Of a stretch of 64,000 bases of DNA, positions 24,322 through 33,289 are shown piece after piece (within the stretch, counting starts at the first letter, position 1; each line of letters starts with the position of its first letter). Made by a program: the position numbers and the translations under genes. The notes under the pieces were generated by a model. That model ran no database searches. It was not told the DNA's origin and was given only the letters and a program-made list of their open reading frames with translations. The stretch is from Streptomyces sp. CG4 (GTDB lineage: Bacteria > Actinomycetota > Actinomycetes > Streptomycetales > Streptomycetaceae): assembly GCF_041080655.1 (NCBI RefSeq), contig NZ_CP163525.1:8184001-8248000 (forward strand), given 5' to 3'.

Positions 24322-25964
24322 ACGAGAGGACCAGCTCCATGCAGCACACCGACGCCGGCATCCCGGCGGCAGCTGCGACGACCGACCTGCCCGCAACCCT
24401 GACGGCCATCCTCAGCGAGCACCTGTCCGGGCAGGACGTCGGCCCCGACGACGACTTCTACGCGCTCGGCGGCGATTCGCTCATCGCGCTGCGGGTCGTG
24501 GCGTCCGCGCAACAGCACGGCATCGCCATGACCTTGAAAGACCTGCTCTACTACCCCACGGTGCGCGAACTGGCCGCGTATCTGTCCTCGGCGCAGGGCG
24601 AGCCGCCGTCTGTCACCGCGCAGCCCTCTGCCGGCCCGGCGAGTGACGACGGCCTCCTCGCCGCGGGCGATCTGGCCCTCGTGCCCGCGGACGTGGAGAC
24701 GGCCCTGCCCGCCTCCGCCCTGCAGGTCGGCATCATCTACCTCTGTGAGACCAGCGGCGACCCCGACCTGTACCACTCGGTGATCGGCTGGGAAACTCTC
24801 GCCCCGTTCGACGAGGCCGTCTTCCGCTCGGCCCTCGGCCGGCTGTGCGACCGCCACGCGGCGTTGCGCACCTCCTTCGACCTGGGCACCTTCTCCGAGG
24901 CCGTTCAGCTGCAGTGGAGGCACATCGAACTGCCGCTGTCCATCGAGCGGTTGCCGGAGTCCGATCCGGCCAAGGCCCGCGAACTGGTCGGCGCATGGCG
25001 CGAGCACGGCCTGCAGCTGCCCCTGGACTGGAGCCACGCCCCGCTGTTCCGCTGCCATGTGGTGGCTCAGCCGGAATCCTTCCACGTGGCGATCGCCACC
25101 CACCACGCCGTCGTCGACGGCTGGAGCTACGGCCGGCTGATCGTCGACCTTCTGGAGCTGTACGCCGCCGGCGTCAAGGGTGAGGAGGCCCGCTTGCCCG
25201 AGCTGCCGGCCACCGGAGAAAGCGACTTCATCGTGGCCGAGCGCGCGTTGCTCGCCTCGACGGAAGCCGCCGACTTCTGGCACCAGCGGGCAGACGTCCC
25301 GCCGCTCCTCTTCGAACGGGGTCAGTTCAGCGGGGCGGCCAACGCCGTGGCGAAGGCCGAATTCCCGCTCGGCGAGGAGGTGTTGAGCGGTCTGCGCAGC
25401 GCGGCCCGTACGGCCCGTACCTCGCTCAAGTCCGTCGCTCTCGCAGCCCATGTCCGAGCGCTGTCGGCGTGGACCGGGCGCCAGGAGGACCTGGTGACCG
25501 GCGTGGTCGTCAACACCCGGCCGGAGAACGCGGGGTCGGACCTGATGGTCGGGCTGTACCTCAACACGGTCCCGCTGCGCTTCGCGTCCCTCGACGAGTC
25601 CTGGGCCGACCTGGCACGACATGCGTTCGACCTGGAGCGCGAGGCGGGTCCCTACCGCGGCTTCCCGCTGGCCCAGATCGAGAGCCGGCTGGAGCGGGCT
25701 CCGTTCGACACCGTGTTCAACTTCATGGACTTCCACGTCTACCAGGAACTTCCGGACACGGTCGGCGTGGAGACCCGTTCCTGGTGGGTACGGGGGAAGC
25801 CCAGCTTCCCCTTCCGTGTCGACTTCGAAGTCGACGGCACCGAGGCGGGCAGCCGCGTCGTCGTCGCCTACGACCCCGCGCTGCTGGAGGCAGACGGCGT
25901 CGAACAGTACGTACGGCACTTCGAGTCCGCTCTGGCCGACGCCGCCTCGCGGGCGGTGGCATGA
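24318..25964 (+). CDS. NRPS PCP-C didomain
   Basis: 548 residues: carrier domain 25-92 (DDDFYALGGDSLIALRV, Ser54) followed by a condensation domain 120-545 with an intact active site THHAVVDGW (His263, Asp267). No adenylation domain, so the PCP must be loaded in trans. The GGDS form of the carrier motif differs from the GGHS of the three other PCPs, and this form is often found on carriers that feed modified donors or epimerisation/condensation partners. The C domain would join a carrier-bound acyl group to an amine, either on another carrier or free. ATG and TGA overlaps couple it to P450 and ATP-grasp genes. Confidence 0.92.
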   Translation: MNERTSSMQHTDAGIPAAAATTDLPATLTAILSEHLSGQDVGPDDDFYALGGDSLIALRVVASAQQHGIAMTLKDLLYYPTVRELAAYLSSAQGEPPSVTAQPSAGPASDDGLLAAGDLALVPADVETALPASALQVGIIYLCETSGDPDLYHSVIGWETLAPFDEAVFRSALGRLCDRHAALRTSFDLGTFSEAVQLQWRHIELPLSIERLPESDPAKARELVGAWREHGLQLPLDWSHAPLFRCHVVAQPESFHVAIATHHAVVDGWSYGRLIVDLLELYAAGVKGEEARLPELPATGESDFIVAERALLASTEAADFWHQRADVPPLLFERGQFSGAANAVAKAEFPLGEEVLSGLRSAARTARTSLKSVALAAHVRALSAWTGRQEDLVTGVVVNTRPENAGSDLMVGLYLNTVPLRFASLDESWADLARHAFDLEREAGPYRGFPLAQIESRLERAPFDTVFNFMDFHVYQELPDTVGVETRSWWVRGKPSFPFRVDFEVDGTEAGSRVVVAYDPALLEADGVEQYVRHFESALADAASRAVA

Positions 25965-27259
25965 GCCGCGGGGGACGGACCCTGGCCGTCGTGTACGACG
26001 ACGGCGCGGCGTCCGCGGGAGAGATCGGGGTGGGGCTGGGAGACCTGGGCCGCGTGGTCTTCCTCGTGCCCGACACCCCGCACAACCGCCTGCTGCGCCC
26101 GGTCATGGAGAACCTGGGTGACGTCGTCGCGCTGACCGGCTCGCCCCAGGAGGACATCGACCTCGTACGGAAGGTGGCCCCGGACGCGGTCCTCACCTAC
26201 AGCGAGCGGATGATCCGCAAGACGGCCGAGCTGGCGCAGGCGCTGGGACTTCCCTCGCACTCCCCGGACGTGGCCCGCGCCCTGACGGACAAGGTGCGCC
26301 AGCGCCGGATCCTGCGCGACCGAGGCGTCGACGAGGTCCGCTCCCATCCGCTGCGCTCGCCGCAGGAGTGGCCGGCCGCGCTGTCGGCGGTGTCCCTGCC
26401 CGCGATCATCAAGCCCGTCCAGGGCGGCGGCAGCCGTGACACCTATGCCGTGACGACGGACGCCGAGGCGGCGGAGGTGCTGGCGCTGCTCTTCTCCGGG
26501 GAGAACGAGACCGGCTCCACCGAGTTCACCGTCGAGGAGCTGCTGGAGGGCAGGCCGAGTCTGCCCTACGGCGACTACGTGTCGGTGGAGAGCGTGTGCA
26601 CCGAGCAGGGCGTCGTCCACCTGGCCGTCACGGGCAAGTTCCCGCTCATGAAGCCGTTCCGGGAGCCCGGCAGGTTCTGGCCCGCGAACGTGTCCGCGGA
26701 CGAGGAGCGAGCGATCCTGGACCTCACCACCCGTGCGCTCCAGGCCCTCGGTGTGACGTACGGCCTCACCCACACCGAACTGAAGCTGACGGCGTCCGGC
26801 CCCCGCATCATCGAGATCAACGGCCGGCTGACCGGCCACATGAATCTCACGACGCGGAGTGCGTTGGGGATCGACCTGGTACGTATCGGGGGGCTGCTGG
26901 CGCTGGGCGAGCAGCCCGGCACAGGGCCGCTCGACTTCGGCGGGCAGGTGCACTTCCAGTTCAACACCATGGCTCCGACTCGGACATGCCGGCTGGAGCG
27001 CATCCATGGGGCCGCCGAGGTCCGCCGGATACCGGGAGTCGTCGGGTACCGCACCTACGCCAAGCCGGGCACGGACATTCCCGGGGGCGTCATGACGTAT
27101 CCGCTCGACGTCGTCTGGGGCACTTGCGCTGATCACCCGTCCATGATCGAGGTGGTGCGGCAAGCGCTCCAGGTGCTGTCGTACGACTTCGCCTTCTCCG
27201 GCGGACCGGTCCGACGCATCACGGCCGAGGAACTCACCGAGGCCACGATCACCGTATGA
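25961..27259 (+). CDS. ATP-grasp ligase
   Basis: 432 residues of the ATP-grasp carboxylate-amine ligase family. The central ATP-binding part has PAIIKPVQGGGSRDTYAV (about 145-162) and the metal/ATP-binding segment HTELKLT followed by IIEINGRLTGHM (about 271-294). Such enzymes activate a carboxylate as acyl phosphate and couple it to an amine; relatives include L-amino acid ligases and the dapdiamide ligases. As the last gene of the NRPS operon (4-base overlap) it probably adds an amino acid to, or caps, the peptide without a carrier. The substrate cannot be read from sequence. Confidence 0.9.
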   Translation: MSRGGRTLAVVYDDGAASAGEIGVGLGDLGRVVFLVPDTPHNRLLRPVMENLGDVVALTGSPQEDIDLVRKVAPDAVLTYSERMIRKTAELAQALGLPSHSPDVARALTDKVRQRRILRDRGVDEVRSHPLRSPQEWPAALSAVSLPAIIKPVQGGGSRDTYAVTTDAEAAEVLALLFSGENETGSTEFTVEELLEGRPSLPYGDYVSVESVCTEQGVVHLAVTGKFPLMKPFREPGRFWPANVSADEERAILDLTTRALQALGVTYGLTHTELKLTASGPRIIEINGRLTGHMNLTTRSALGIDLVRIGGLLALGEQPGTGPLDFGGQVHFQFNTMAPTRTCRLERIHGAAEVRRIPGVVGYRTYAKPGTDIPGGVMTYPLDVVWGTCADHPSMIEVVRQALQVLSYDFAFSGGPVRRITAEELTEATITV

Positions 27260-27329
27260 GCCGGTCCCTGACCGGGCTTGAACCGAAAGAAAGGCTGAAT
27301 TCGGGCTCGCGGCCCAGGCGAGTCTGAAA

Positions 27330-27367
27330 AGGGCGCCTGCCGGGCATCTGCCTCGGTCAGGCGCCCT
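27330..27367 (+). terminator. terminator of the NRPS operon
   Basis: Perfect 10-base stem AGGGCGCCTG (27330-27339) and CAGGCGCCCT (27358-27367) with an 18-base loop, followed by CTTCC, about 70 bases after the ATP-grasp stop. Confidence 0.8.
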
Positions 27368-27475
27368 CTTCCTATTCCTGGACGAAGCCATTCCCGCCAA
27401 GAAGTCCTGACAGAATACGTCGTTTGCAGCGCGGCTCCTTCGCGGCCCGATATCGAGGTGCCCTAGAGTCGCCCC

Positions 27476-28075
27476 ATGCGGCGAAGGACAGGACTGGCGA
27501 TGGCTGGGGTTGCGGCCCTGGCCTGGGGCGAGTGGTTGAACTGGCGCTGGTCTCGGGTTCTCGTGGGGAACAGCGAGGGCGCATCCGAGGCCGTGGTGGT
27601 GTTGGGGTACCGGAACCCCCAAGCTACGGCGAACCTCATCAACCGCTGGCGAGTCCGTGCCGGGATTCGCTCCGTCTCCGCCGACCGTGCGCAGGGGACT
27701 CGCGTGGTCTTCAGCGGTGGTGCGACAAGCGGTGGCGCCGCGGAGGCCCAGTTGATGGCTGCCTATGCGAAGTCGGTGCTTGAGTTCGACGGCACAGTGC
27801 TCCTCGAAGACCGAAGCAGCACGACATGGGAGAACATCACGAACGTGATCCCACTGATCGAGGACGTCGACCGCATCAAGATCGCCTCCCAACCGGCTCA
27901 CGCGCTCAAGGCTCGTGCCTACTTGCGGCGGCAGCGCCCTGATCTTGCCGAGAGGCTGGTTCGCGCGGACGACTACCGCCCTGGCGAGTGGACGGTCGTC
28001 AAACCGCTGCTGGCTCTTTATGGACTTTGGACCCTTCGCGGTCTCAAGGCCGACGAACGGAAGGTCTCGCTGTAG
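27476..28075 (+). CDS. DUF218 (YdcF/SanA-like) family protein
   Basis: A 199-residue protein of the DUF218 family: an N-terminal hydrophobic stretch (GLAMAGVAALAWGEW) and then the typical VVVLGYRN, VVFSGGATSGGAAEAQLM, LLEDRSSTTWEN and IKIASQPAHALKA elements. Family members such as SanA and ElyC are envelope proteins linked to barrier function; others are soluble, and the biochemical activity is uncertain. Two to three codon positions are less GC-rich than in neighbouring genes. It starts 108 bases past the NRPS terminator and converges on the CHAT gene. Confidence 0.8.
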   Translation: MRRRTGLAMAGVAALAWGEWLNWRWSRVLVGNSEGASEAVVVLGYRNPQATANLINRWRVRAGIRSVSADRAQGTRVVFSGGATSGGAAEAQLMAAYAKSVLEFDGTVLLEDRSSTTWENITNVIPLIEDVDRIKIASQPAHALKARAYLRRQRPDLAERLVRADDYRPGEWTVVKPLLALYGLWTLRGLKADERKVSL

Positions 28076-28101
28076 ACAGCCGATCATTTCGTGGGGAGTT
28101 C

Positions 28102-30759
28102 TCAGGCGCCGGCGTGGATATGGGCGGCCCACAGGGTCGGGGTCCGTACATACCGGTCGCGGAGGGCACGTACTTCCGTGTGCAGGGCGAAGGCCGTACG
28201 GCTCGGGTCGAAGCCGGCGGCGTGCAACGCTCGGTAGACGGATTCGGCGACCTCGCGGGCCAGGGTGTCCTCGATCCGCCACAGCGTGCCGATTACCTGC
28301 GGATAGCCCGCGAGCTGAAACGCCGTGGTGATGTGGATCGCCTCGTCCGCCAGTTCCAGGGCAACCCGAGAGGTTTCACAGGCGGAGAGGTAGGCGAGTT
28401 TGGCGCCGGTGAGGTTCAGCTTGGACAGGTCCAGCACGGTGAGAGGGCGGTCGTGCAACAGCAGTCGGCTGGACGATGGTTCGTCCGGGTCGCTGACGCC
28501 ATGGCAGGCGAAGTGCACGAACGCGTGCGTCTCCAGCGCGGCTTCGACAGCGGCATGGGTCGCCCGACCTCCGACGAGCAGGTCGGCGGAGGTCAGTTCC
28601 GCGAGCGAGGCCGCCTCCTGGAGCACGCCGGGCAGTGTGGGTGCGCCGGCTGCCTCGGGCACGGCCACCACCAGCAGTCTCGGGTCGTTCACCGGGCCGG
28701 TTGACGCGGCCCTGAGCCGCCGCAGCATGCGCACGGTCGGGGTGTACGACGAGACGACCCGGTCCATAACGGTCCGCGGGTGGGGTGCGTCGCGTTCGTC
28801 GTGGTGACCAGCCGCGTGCAGTGGCAGGTCCGCCAGCAGGCTTGCCCGTGCCCACCAGATCCGCGGCCACTCCCCGCCGTCCTCGGGCCGGCCGGTCAGG
28901 CCCAGGTGTTCGAGCACGGGCCCTGTCACGGTGTCCCAGAGCCAGGCCAACTCCGCATGGATCACCTGCTGGGCGCGTTGCCGCTCACGGAGCCCGTGCC
29001 TGCCTCCCCCTGCTTCGACGGCACCGACGAACCGTGCCAGGTGCGTGGCGATGTCAGTGAAATCGGGCAGTGCCACGCTGGACACGCCTTCGGGCGTGAG
29101 GATCAGGGCGTCGCTGCGCAGATGCGTCGTGTTGATCAGCACGACGGTGCCATCGAGCGGGGTGGCCTCGGCCGACTCCGTGTCCTCGTCGCCCAGTACC
29201 CGGGACAGCAGGATGCCGCGGCCCTGTTCGAGGAGTCGCAGCGCACGCCGTGCGTCGCCGAGCTGCAGGGCGCAGGCCGCCGCATGCGCCGCGATGCCTC
29301 CCCACCGGCCGAGCCCGTATTCCTGGTCGATGCGGGTGAGGTCCTGGCGCGCCACATGAGGGAGCAACTCGACGGCGAGCTCGGCGCCGGCGGCTGCCTC
29401 GGTCCAGTCCTGAACCGCGCCACCGATGCGGCTCCGGCTCAGCGCCGCTTCGATCCGCAGGTGGACCGGCGCGTGGGGAATCGACGCCGCTTGACGGTAC
29501 GAGTCGAGAGCTTCGGCGGACACAGGAGACCGCTTCTCCCACGCGCGCCCGAGAGAAAGCAAGCTGTGCGCACGGAGTGGACTGCCCTCCGGCGTGCGGG
29601 CCAGGCAGCGTCGCAGCAGGTCGGTGGCCTCATCCAGGGCGTCGGACGCTCCGTCCTGGGCAGCCCGCAGAAGCAGTGCTGAGGCCAGGACGTCCAGTTG
29701 CGGGCCGCTTCCGTCGTCCGCCACGGCCCGCCGGCCGACGGTGATCGCCTCGTTCAGGTCACGGTGTTCGCGGGTGCGCTTGTACCGCATCGTCAAGGCC
29801 GATGCGAGATTCACCAGGTGGCATCCGCCGTCGGGCAGGCTCGTCGCCTCCCGGAACAGGCCGATGGCCAGGTCCAGATCGCCGGCATCGTCCAGCCTCC
29901 AGGCCCTCGTCAGCAGGGCACCTGCCAGATTGCTGAGAACACCCGCACGTTCGGCATGCCCGTCCGGCAATGACTCCGCGGCGCTCTGGAACGAGGCGAT
30001 GGCCTCGTTCAGTAGCGCCATTTCGGGGAGCAGCTCGAATCGGTACATCAGCGCCCCCGCGAGGTTGACCAGGCGCGCGAACAGCCGTGGATCGTCCGGT
30101 GCGGTAACGGCGGCGGAGCGCCGAGCCAAGGAGATCGCCTCGGTCAGGTCCTCCGGCCTGCTCGTGTGCTCGAAGCGGGTCCGCAGCGCGATACCCGCGT
30201 TCTCCAGCAAGGCGGCGAATTCCGGGTGGCCTTCGGGGAATGCGGCGATGGCTTCGTGATACATCGTGACAGCGGCTTCGAGCGCGGAATGCTGACCCGT
30301 GCGCTCGAAGCGGTGCCATACAGCGCTGCTCAGGTACTGGAGGGTGGTCGGGTCCGGCGCGCCCGGGTTCAAGGAATTGCGGTATGCCTTGATCGATTCG
30401 TCCAGGCTCGACAGGTCGGCGGTCTCTTCGAATCTGGCGTTCCAGGCCAGCCCGAGCATCTGCCACAAGTCGGGCGACACCAGGGGATCGGCGCCGGTCG
30501 TGTCCATCGCCGAGCCGAGCGCGGCAATGGCCTGGTCACAAGCATCGACGGAGCCAGTCGAAGTGAACCGGCGTAACAGCGCGACCGCCAGGTTGCGCCA
30601 CCACGCGGTTCGTGTCGAATCACTGCCGACCGCTCGAAAGTAGGCGTCCACGGCCCGGTCGAGGTCGGCAGGACGGCGAGTCCGTTCGTAGCGCAGGAAC
30701 ATCTCGTTGCCGCGCCGGAAGTCTTCCCCACCTCCTGGCGGCCGATTCGGGAAACTCAC
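28102..30759 (-). CDS. TPR-CHAT domain protein (caspase-like protease)
   Basis: About 885 residues. The N-terminal 450 are degenerate tetratricopeptide-like repeats (for example ADLDRAVDAYFRAV, SALEAAVTMYHEAI, ALLNEAIASFQSA, DLDLAIGLFREA). The C-terminal 300 form a CHAT domain with the catalytic dyad in FACHG (His753) and LSACETS (Cys794), as in separase/caspase-like peptidases. GTG at 30759 is chosen because GAGGAGG precedes it by 4 bases; the frame extends further to 30882. It follows a membrane-protein gene by 16 bases and is the last gene of a three-gene set. TPR-CHAT proteins act as triggered proteases in bacterial conflict and immunity systems. The target here is unknown. Confidence 0.9.
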   Translation of the reverse strand: MSFPNRPPGGGEDFRRGNEMFLRYERTRRPADLDRAVDAYFRAVGSDSTRTAWWRNLAVALLRRFTSTGSVDACDQAIAALGSAMDTTGADPLVSPDLWQMLGLAWNARFEETADLSSLDESIKAYRNSLNPGAPDPTTLQYLSSAVWHRFERTGQHSALEAAVTMYHEAIAAFPEGHPEFAALLENAGIALRTRFEHTSRPEDLTEAISLARRSAAVTAPDDPRLFARLVNLAGALMYRFELLPEMALLNEAIASFQSAAESLPDGHAERAGVLSNLAGALLTRAWRLDDAGDLDLAIGLFREATSLPDGGCHLVNLASALTMRYKRTREHRDLNEAITVGRRAVADDGSGPQLDVLASALLLRAAQDGASDALDEATDLLRRCLARTPEGSPLRAHSLLSLGRAWEKRSPVSAEALDSYRQAASIPHAPVHLRIEAALSRSRIGGAVQDWTEAAAGAELAVELLPHVARQDLTRIDQEYGLGRWGGIAAHAAACALQLGDARRALRLLEQGRGILLSRVLGDEDTESAEATPLDGTVVLINTTHLRSDALILTPEGVSSVALPDFTDIATHLARFVGAVEAGGGRHGLRERQRAQQVIHAELAWLWDTVTGPVLEHLGLTGRPEDGGEWPRIWWARASLLADLPLHAAGHHDERDAPHPRTVMDRVVSSYTPTVRMLRRLRAASTGPVNDPRLLVVAVPEAAGAPTLPGVLQEAASLAELTSADLLVGGRATHAAVEAALETHAFVHFACHGVSDPDEPSSSRLLLHDRPLTVLDLSKLNLTGAKLAYLSACETSRVALELADEAIHITTAFQLAGYPQVIGTLWRIEDTLAREVAESVYRALHAAGFDPSRTAFALHTEVRALRDRYVRTPTLWAAHIHAGA

Positions 30760-30775
30760 GGTGCCTCCTCTCGGA

Positions 30776-31666
30776 TCACGTGCGCTTACGCAGGGCCCGG
30801 GTGATCTGCAGGCCCACGGCAGGCTCCAGTTGGCCAGGGCACGGAATCCCCAGAGCCTCCGCGAGATCCCGGCCGTGAACATCCACTGCGGACTCGACGA
30901 GTTGGGCGAAGGCGTCGATGCCGGCTCGGCCGCGGATCAGGGCGGCCGTTCCGCCGACGAGGGCGATGAGAGCCGCAGGCCACCACCAGCACGCAAGTAC
31001 GAGATACAGAACCGACCATCCGGCGAGGCCGGCCGCCGAGTCGAATCCCTCCCGTGCCGAGCCCAGTTCGTCGCGGGTGGTCTGCGGGACAATCAGCCAC
31101 AGCCGAGGCCACGCCGAGGACAGGTCCAGGTCGTAATTCTCGAACACGCGGCGGTCCACGGCGGCGATCCGGTCACCGATCCGTGTCGGCCGGACAGGCC
31201 GCGCGAGCGAGATCCGGTTTCGAGCGGCATTCAGCTGGGCGGTTTCGACCTCCGGATCGTCCCGCTGCCGGGCCCTGGCGCGCAGTGCGTCCTCGTAGCG
31301 GCGCTGAGCGTTGCTCCACCGACGCCGGCGACGTGCGATCAGCCGCCGGGCCAGCGGAGCCGGCCACCATTCTCCGAGCCATAACCGCGCCACCGCGTGA
31401 CCAAGCCCCCGGGCAAGCAAGCCCGCCGCCACCGAGCCCGAGAGCACAACACAGGAGAGGAGGACGACGGTGGTGGCGTCATGCTGTCCGGCCGCAGCAT
31501 GGATTCTGTGCACATCGGCCGGAATCCGTCCGACATCAGCCCAGCGCCGCTGGCCGAGCACCACCGCGCCGCTCGCCACCACAACGAACACCAGGCCCGG
31601 CAACACCAGCAGGGCAAACCACTTCTCGGCGAACCGCTTGCCGAGTTCGGTCAGGAACGACGCCAC
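30776..31666 (-). CDS. membrane protein of the CHAT locus
   Basis: About 296 residues, not recognised by name. Predicted membrane segments: WFALLVLPGLVFVVVASGAVV near residue 17, VVLLSCVVLSGSVAAGLLARG near 65, and a paired region VLYLVLACWWWPAALIALVGG near 220. Between them lies an Arg-rich, probably helical cytoplasmic section (ARRLIARRRRRWSNAQRRYEDALRARARQRD). The start GTG at 31666 is 2 bases past the stop of the upstream small gene. The arrangement suggests a membrane sensor or effector coupled to the CHAT protease. Frame extends upstream to 31747 without a better start. Confidence 0.7.
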   Translation of the reverse strand: MASFLTELGKRFAEKWFALLVLPGLVFVVVASGAVVLGQRRWADVGRIPADVHRIHAAAGQHDATTVVLLSCVVLSGSVAAGLLARGLGHAVARLWLGEWWPAPLARRLIARRRRRWSNAQRRYEDALRARARQRDDPEVETAQLNAARNRISLARPVRPTRIGDRIAAVDRRVFENYDLDLSSAWPRLWLIVPQTTRDELGSAREGFDSAAGLAGWSVLYLVLACWWWPAALIALVGGTAALIRGRAGIDAFAQLVESAVDVHGRDLAEALGIPCPGQLEPAVGLQITRALRKRT

Positions 31667-31668
31667 GG

Positions 31669-32046
31669 TCAGAGCCTGACGAGGTGCAGTGACTGCCCCG
31701 ACAGTCCACAGACCGTGACACCACCCGGCAGTTCGACACGCGAACACCGCTCAAGTGGGCACACGTACGCCTCCTCGACCGGATGCCCTCCGCCGAGGTC
31801 CGGGAGGCCGCCGATGCCGCGGGCCCCCGTCCAGGACGCAGGCCCGCCCGCCACACCGAGGCGGTGCAGCAGTTCGCGCAGTCGCATCAGAACACCCGGC
31901 AGGTCGCGGTTCACCCGGGCGGCGGCGATGATCTCGGCCAAGTCGTCCAAGCAACCTGCTTCGGCCGCCAACTCCCGCAGGTCGGGCAGTTCCGCGCAGA
32001 ACATCGCCAGCCCGTCGGCCACGTCGTCACGAGTGGCTTCCCCCAT
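31669..32046 (-). CDS. small protein of the CHAT locus
   Basis: About 125 residues, function unknown. The first two thirds are acidic and helical (DDVADGLAMFCAELPDLRELAAEAGCLDDLAEIIAAARV), like a small adaptor domain; the end has YVCPLERCSRVELP, a Cys pair, and a final Leu-rich strand. ATG at 32046 with GAGGTG just upstream is preferred; GTG at 32052 is also possible. It is the first gene of the set, and its stop is 2 bases from the next start, so all three are co-expressed. It resembles the short effector-associated proteins found beside CHAT or caspase genes in actinobacteria, but I cannot name the family. Confidence 0.6.
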   Translation of the reverse strand: MGEATRDDVADGLAMFCAELPDLRELAAEAGCLDDLAEIIAAARVNRDLPGVLMRLRELLHRLGVAGGPASWTGARGIGGLPDLGGGHPVEEAYVCPLERCSRVELPGGVTVCGLSGQSLHLVRL

Positions 32047-32052
32047 CGACAC

Positions 32053-32373
32053 CTCGTCTCACAGGCCCGATCCGATCGCACCCAGGCTCTCACGTGCCTC
32101 CGATGCGATTCCTCTGCAGGTCCTCTGCCATTCCTCCTCGCATCGATCGGCGATCGGTTCCGCACCCTGATTGCGGTGCACGGCCCTGACCGGGCGTATG
32201 CCGTGTTGCCCCTGAGGGCAACGAGGAAGGCCGTGGGAGCCGGGGCGGTGCTCGCCCGCTTGGCACTGCCGGCCGGACGTCCCTTTCAGGTGCTCGGGGG
32301 CCAAGGCACGATGAGCGTTCAGAGTGTCCCGGCGTTGTGACAGGTGCAGGTCGTTCGAGAGAGGCGGTACCAG
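32053..32373. other. 321-bp divergent intergenic region
   Basis: Between the CHAT locus (minus) and the broken amidohydrolase (plus). It must carry promoters for both, but I see no clear -35/-10 pair, palindrome or terminator, and no convincing small gene. Confidence 0.6.
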
Positions 32374-33272
32374 GTGGGTTCCACCCGCGTGGCGTTGGGC
32401 GAGGAGGCCGGTGAGGTCCGCCGCTTCTGGGGCGGGCTCGGACTTCCCGGGCTGATCGACGTCCACACCCACTTCATGCCCGAGCGTGTCCTGCACAAAG
32501 TCTGGGACTACTTCAGCACCGACGGGCCGCTGATCGGCGGGCTGAAGTGGCCGATCACCTACCGGAAGCCGGAGGCGGAACGCACGGCCCTGCTCCGGGA
32601 GTTCGGGGTGCGGGCCTTCACCACGATGCTCTACCCCCACAAGCCCGGCATGGCCCGGTGGCTGAACGGATGGGCGGCCGACTTCGCCCGCCACACCCCC
32701 GACTGCCTGCACACCGCGACTCTCTACCCCGAGCCGGACCCGAGGCGTACGTCCGCGAGGCCGTCGAAGCAGGGGCACGGGTGTTCAAGGCGCATGTACA
32801 GGTGGGAGCGTACGACCCGGCCGATGAACTCCTCCAGCAGACATGGGGGCTGCTCGCCGAGGCCCGGATCCCCGTGGTGATGCACTGCGGCTCCGGGCCC
32901 GCGCCCGGCAAGCACACCGGCTCCGAGCCCATCGCGCGCGTGCTGGCACGCCACCCGAAACTCCGGCTGATCGTCGCGCACATGGGCATGCCCGAGTACG
33001 AGGAGTTCCTCGACCTCGCCGAACGGTACGACCAGGTACGGCTGGACACGACGATGGCCTTCACCGACTTCACCGAAGGATTCATGCCGTTCCCGAACCG
33101 GGCCCTGCCCCGGCTCGCCGCACTCGGCGACCGCATCCTGCTCGGCTCCGACTTCCCCAACATCCCCTACCCCTACCTGCACCAGCTCCACGCCCTGGAA
33201 CGGCTGGGACTCGGGCAGGACTGGCTACGGGCCGTATGCCACGACAAGGCGGCGGACCTGTTCGGGCTGTAG
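32374..33272 (+). pseudogene. amidohydrolase (TIM-barrel, Amidohydro_2 type), frameshifted
   Basis: Two consecutive frames make one metal-dependent hydrolase of about 300 residues. The first frame gives IDVHTHFMPERVL (metal-binding HxH) to LHTATLYPEPDP; the protein then continues one frame over from 32739 as EAYVREAVEAGARVFKAHVQ, VVMHCGSGPAPG, IVAHMGMPEY and LLGSDFPNIPYP, which hold the remaining metal ligands. The junction at 32737-32741 needs one extra base, so a single base is missing. Start GTG at 32374 follows GAGAGGCGG. Apart from the shift the protein is intact, so this is a fresh mutation or a sequencing error. Relatives act on cyclic amides or decarboxylate aromatic acids. Confidence 0.8.
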
Positions 33273-33289
33273 CGCCGTCAAACCGACCG

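Noticed and set aside
27260..27475. tRNA or riboswitch in the AT-richer gap after the NRPS operon.
   Set aside because: Only the terminator hairpin is convincing; no cloverleaf or conserved aptamer is visible.
25868..28282. Long minus-strand frame (804 codons) opposite the ATP-grasp and DUF218 genes.
   Set aside because: Opposite two supported genes, low complexity, no domain.
32730..32745. Programmed ribosomal frameshift in the amidohydrolase.
   Set aside because: No slippery heptamer at the junction and no reason for regulated frameshifting in this family.
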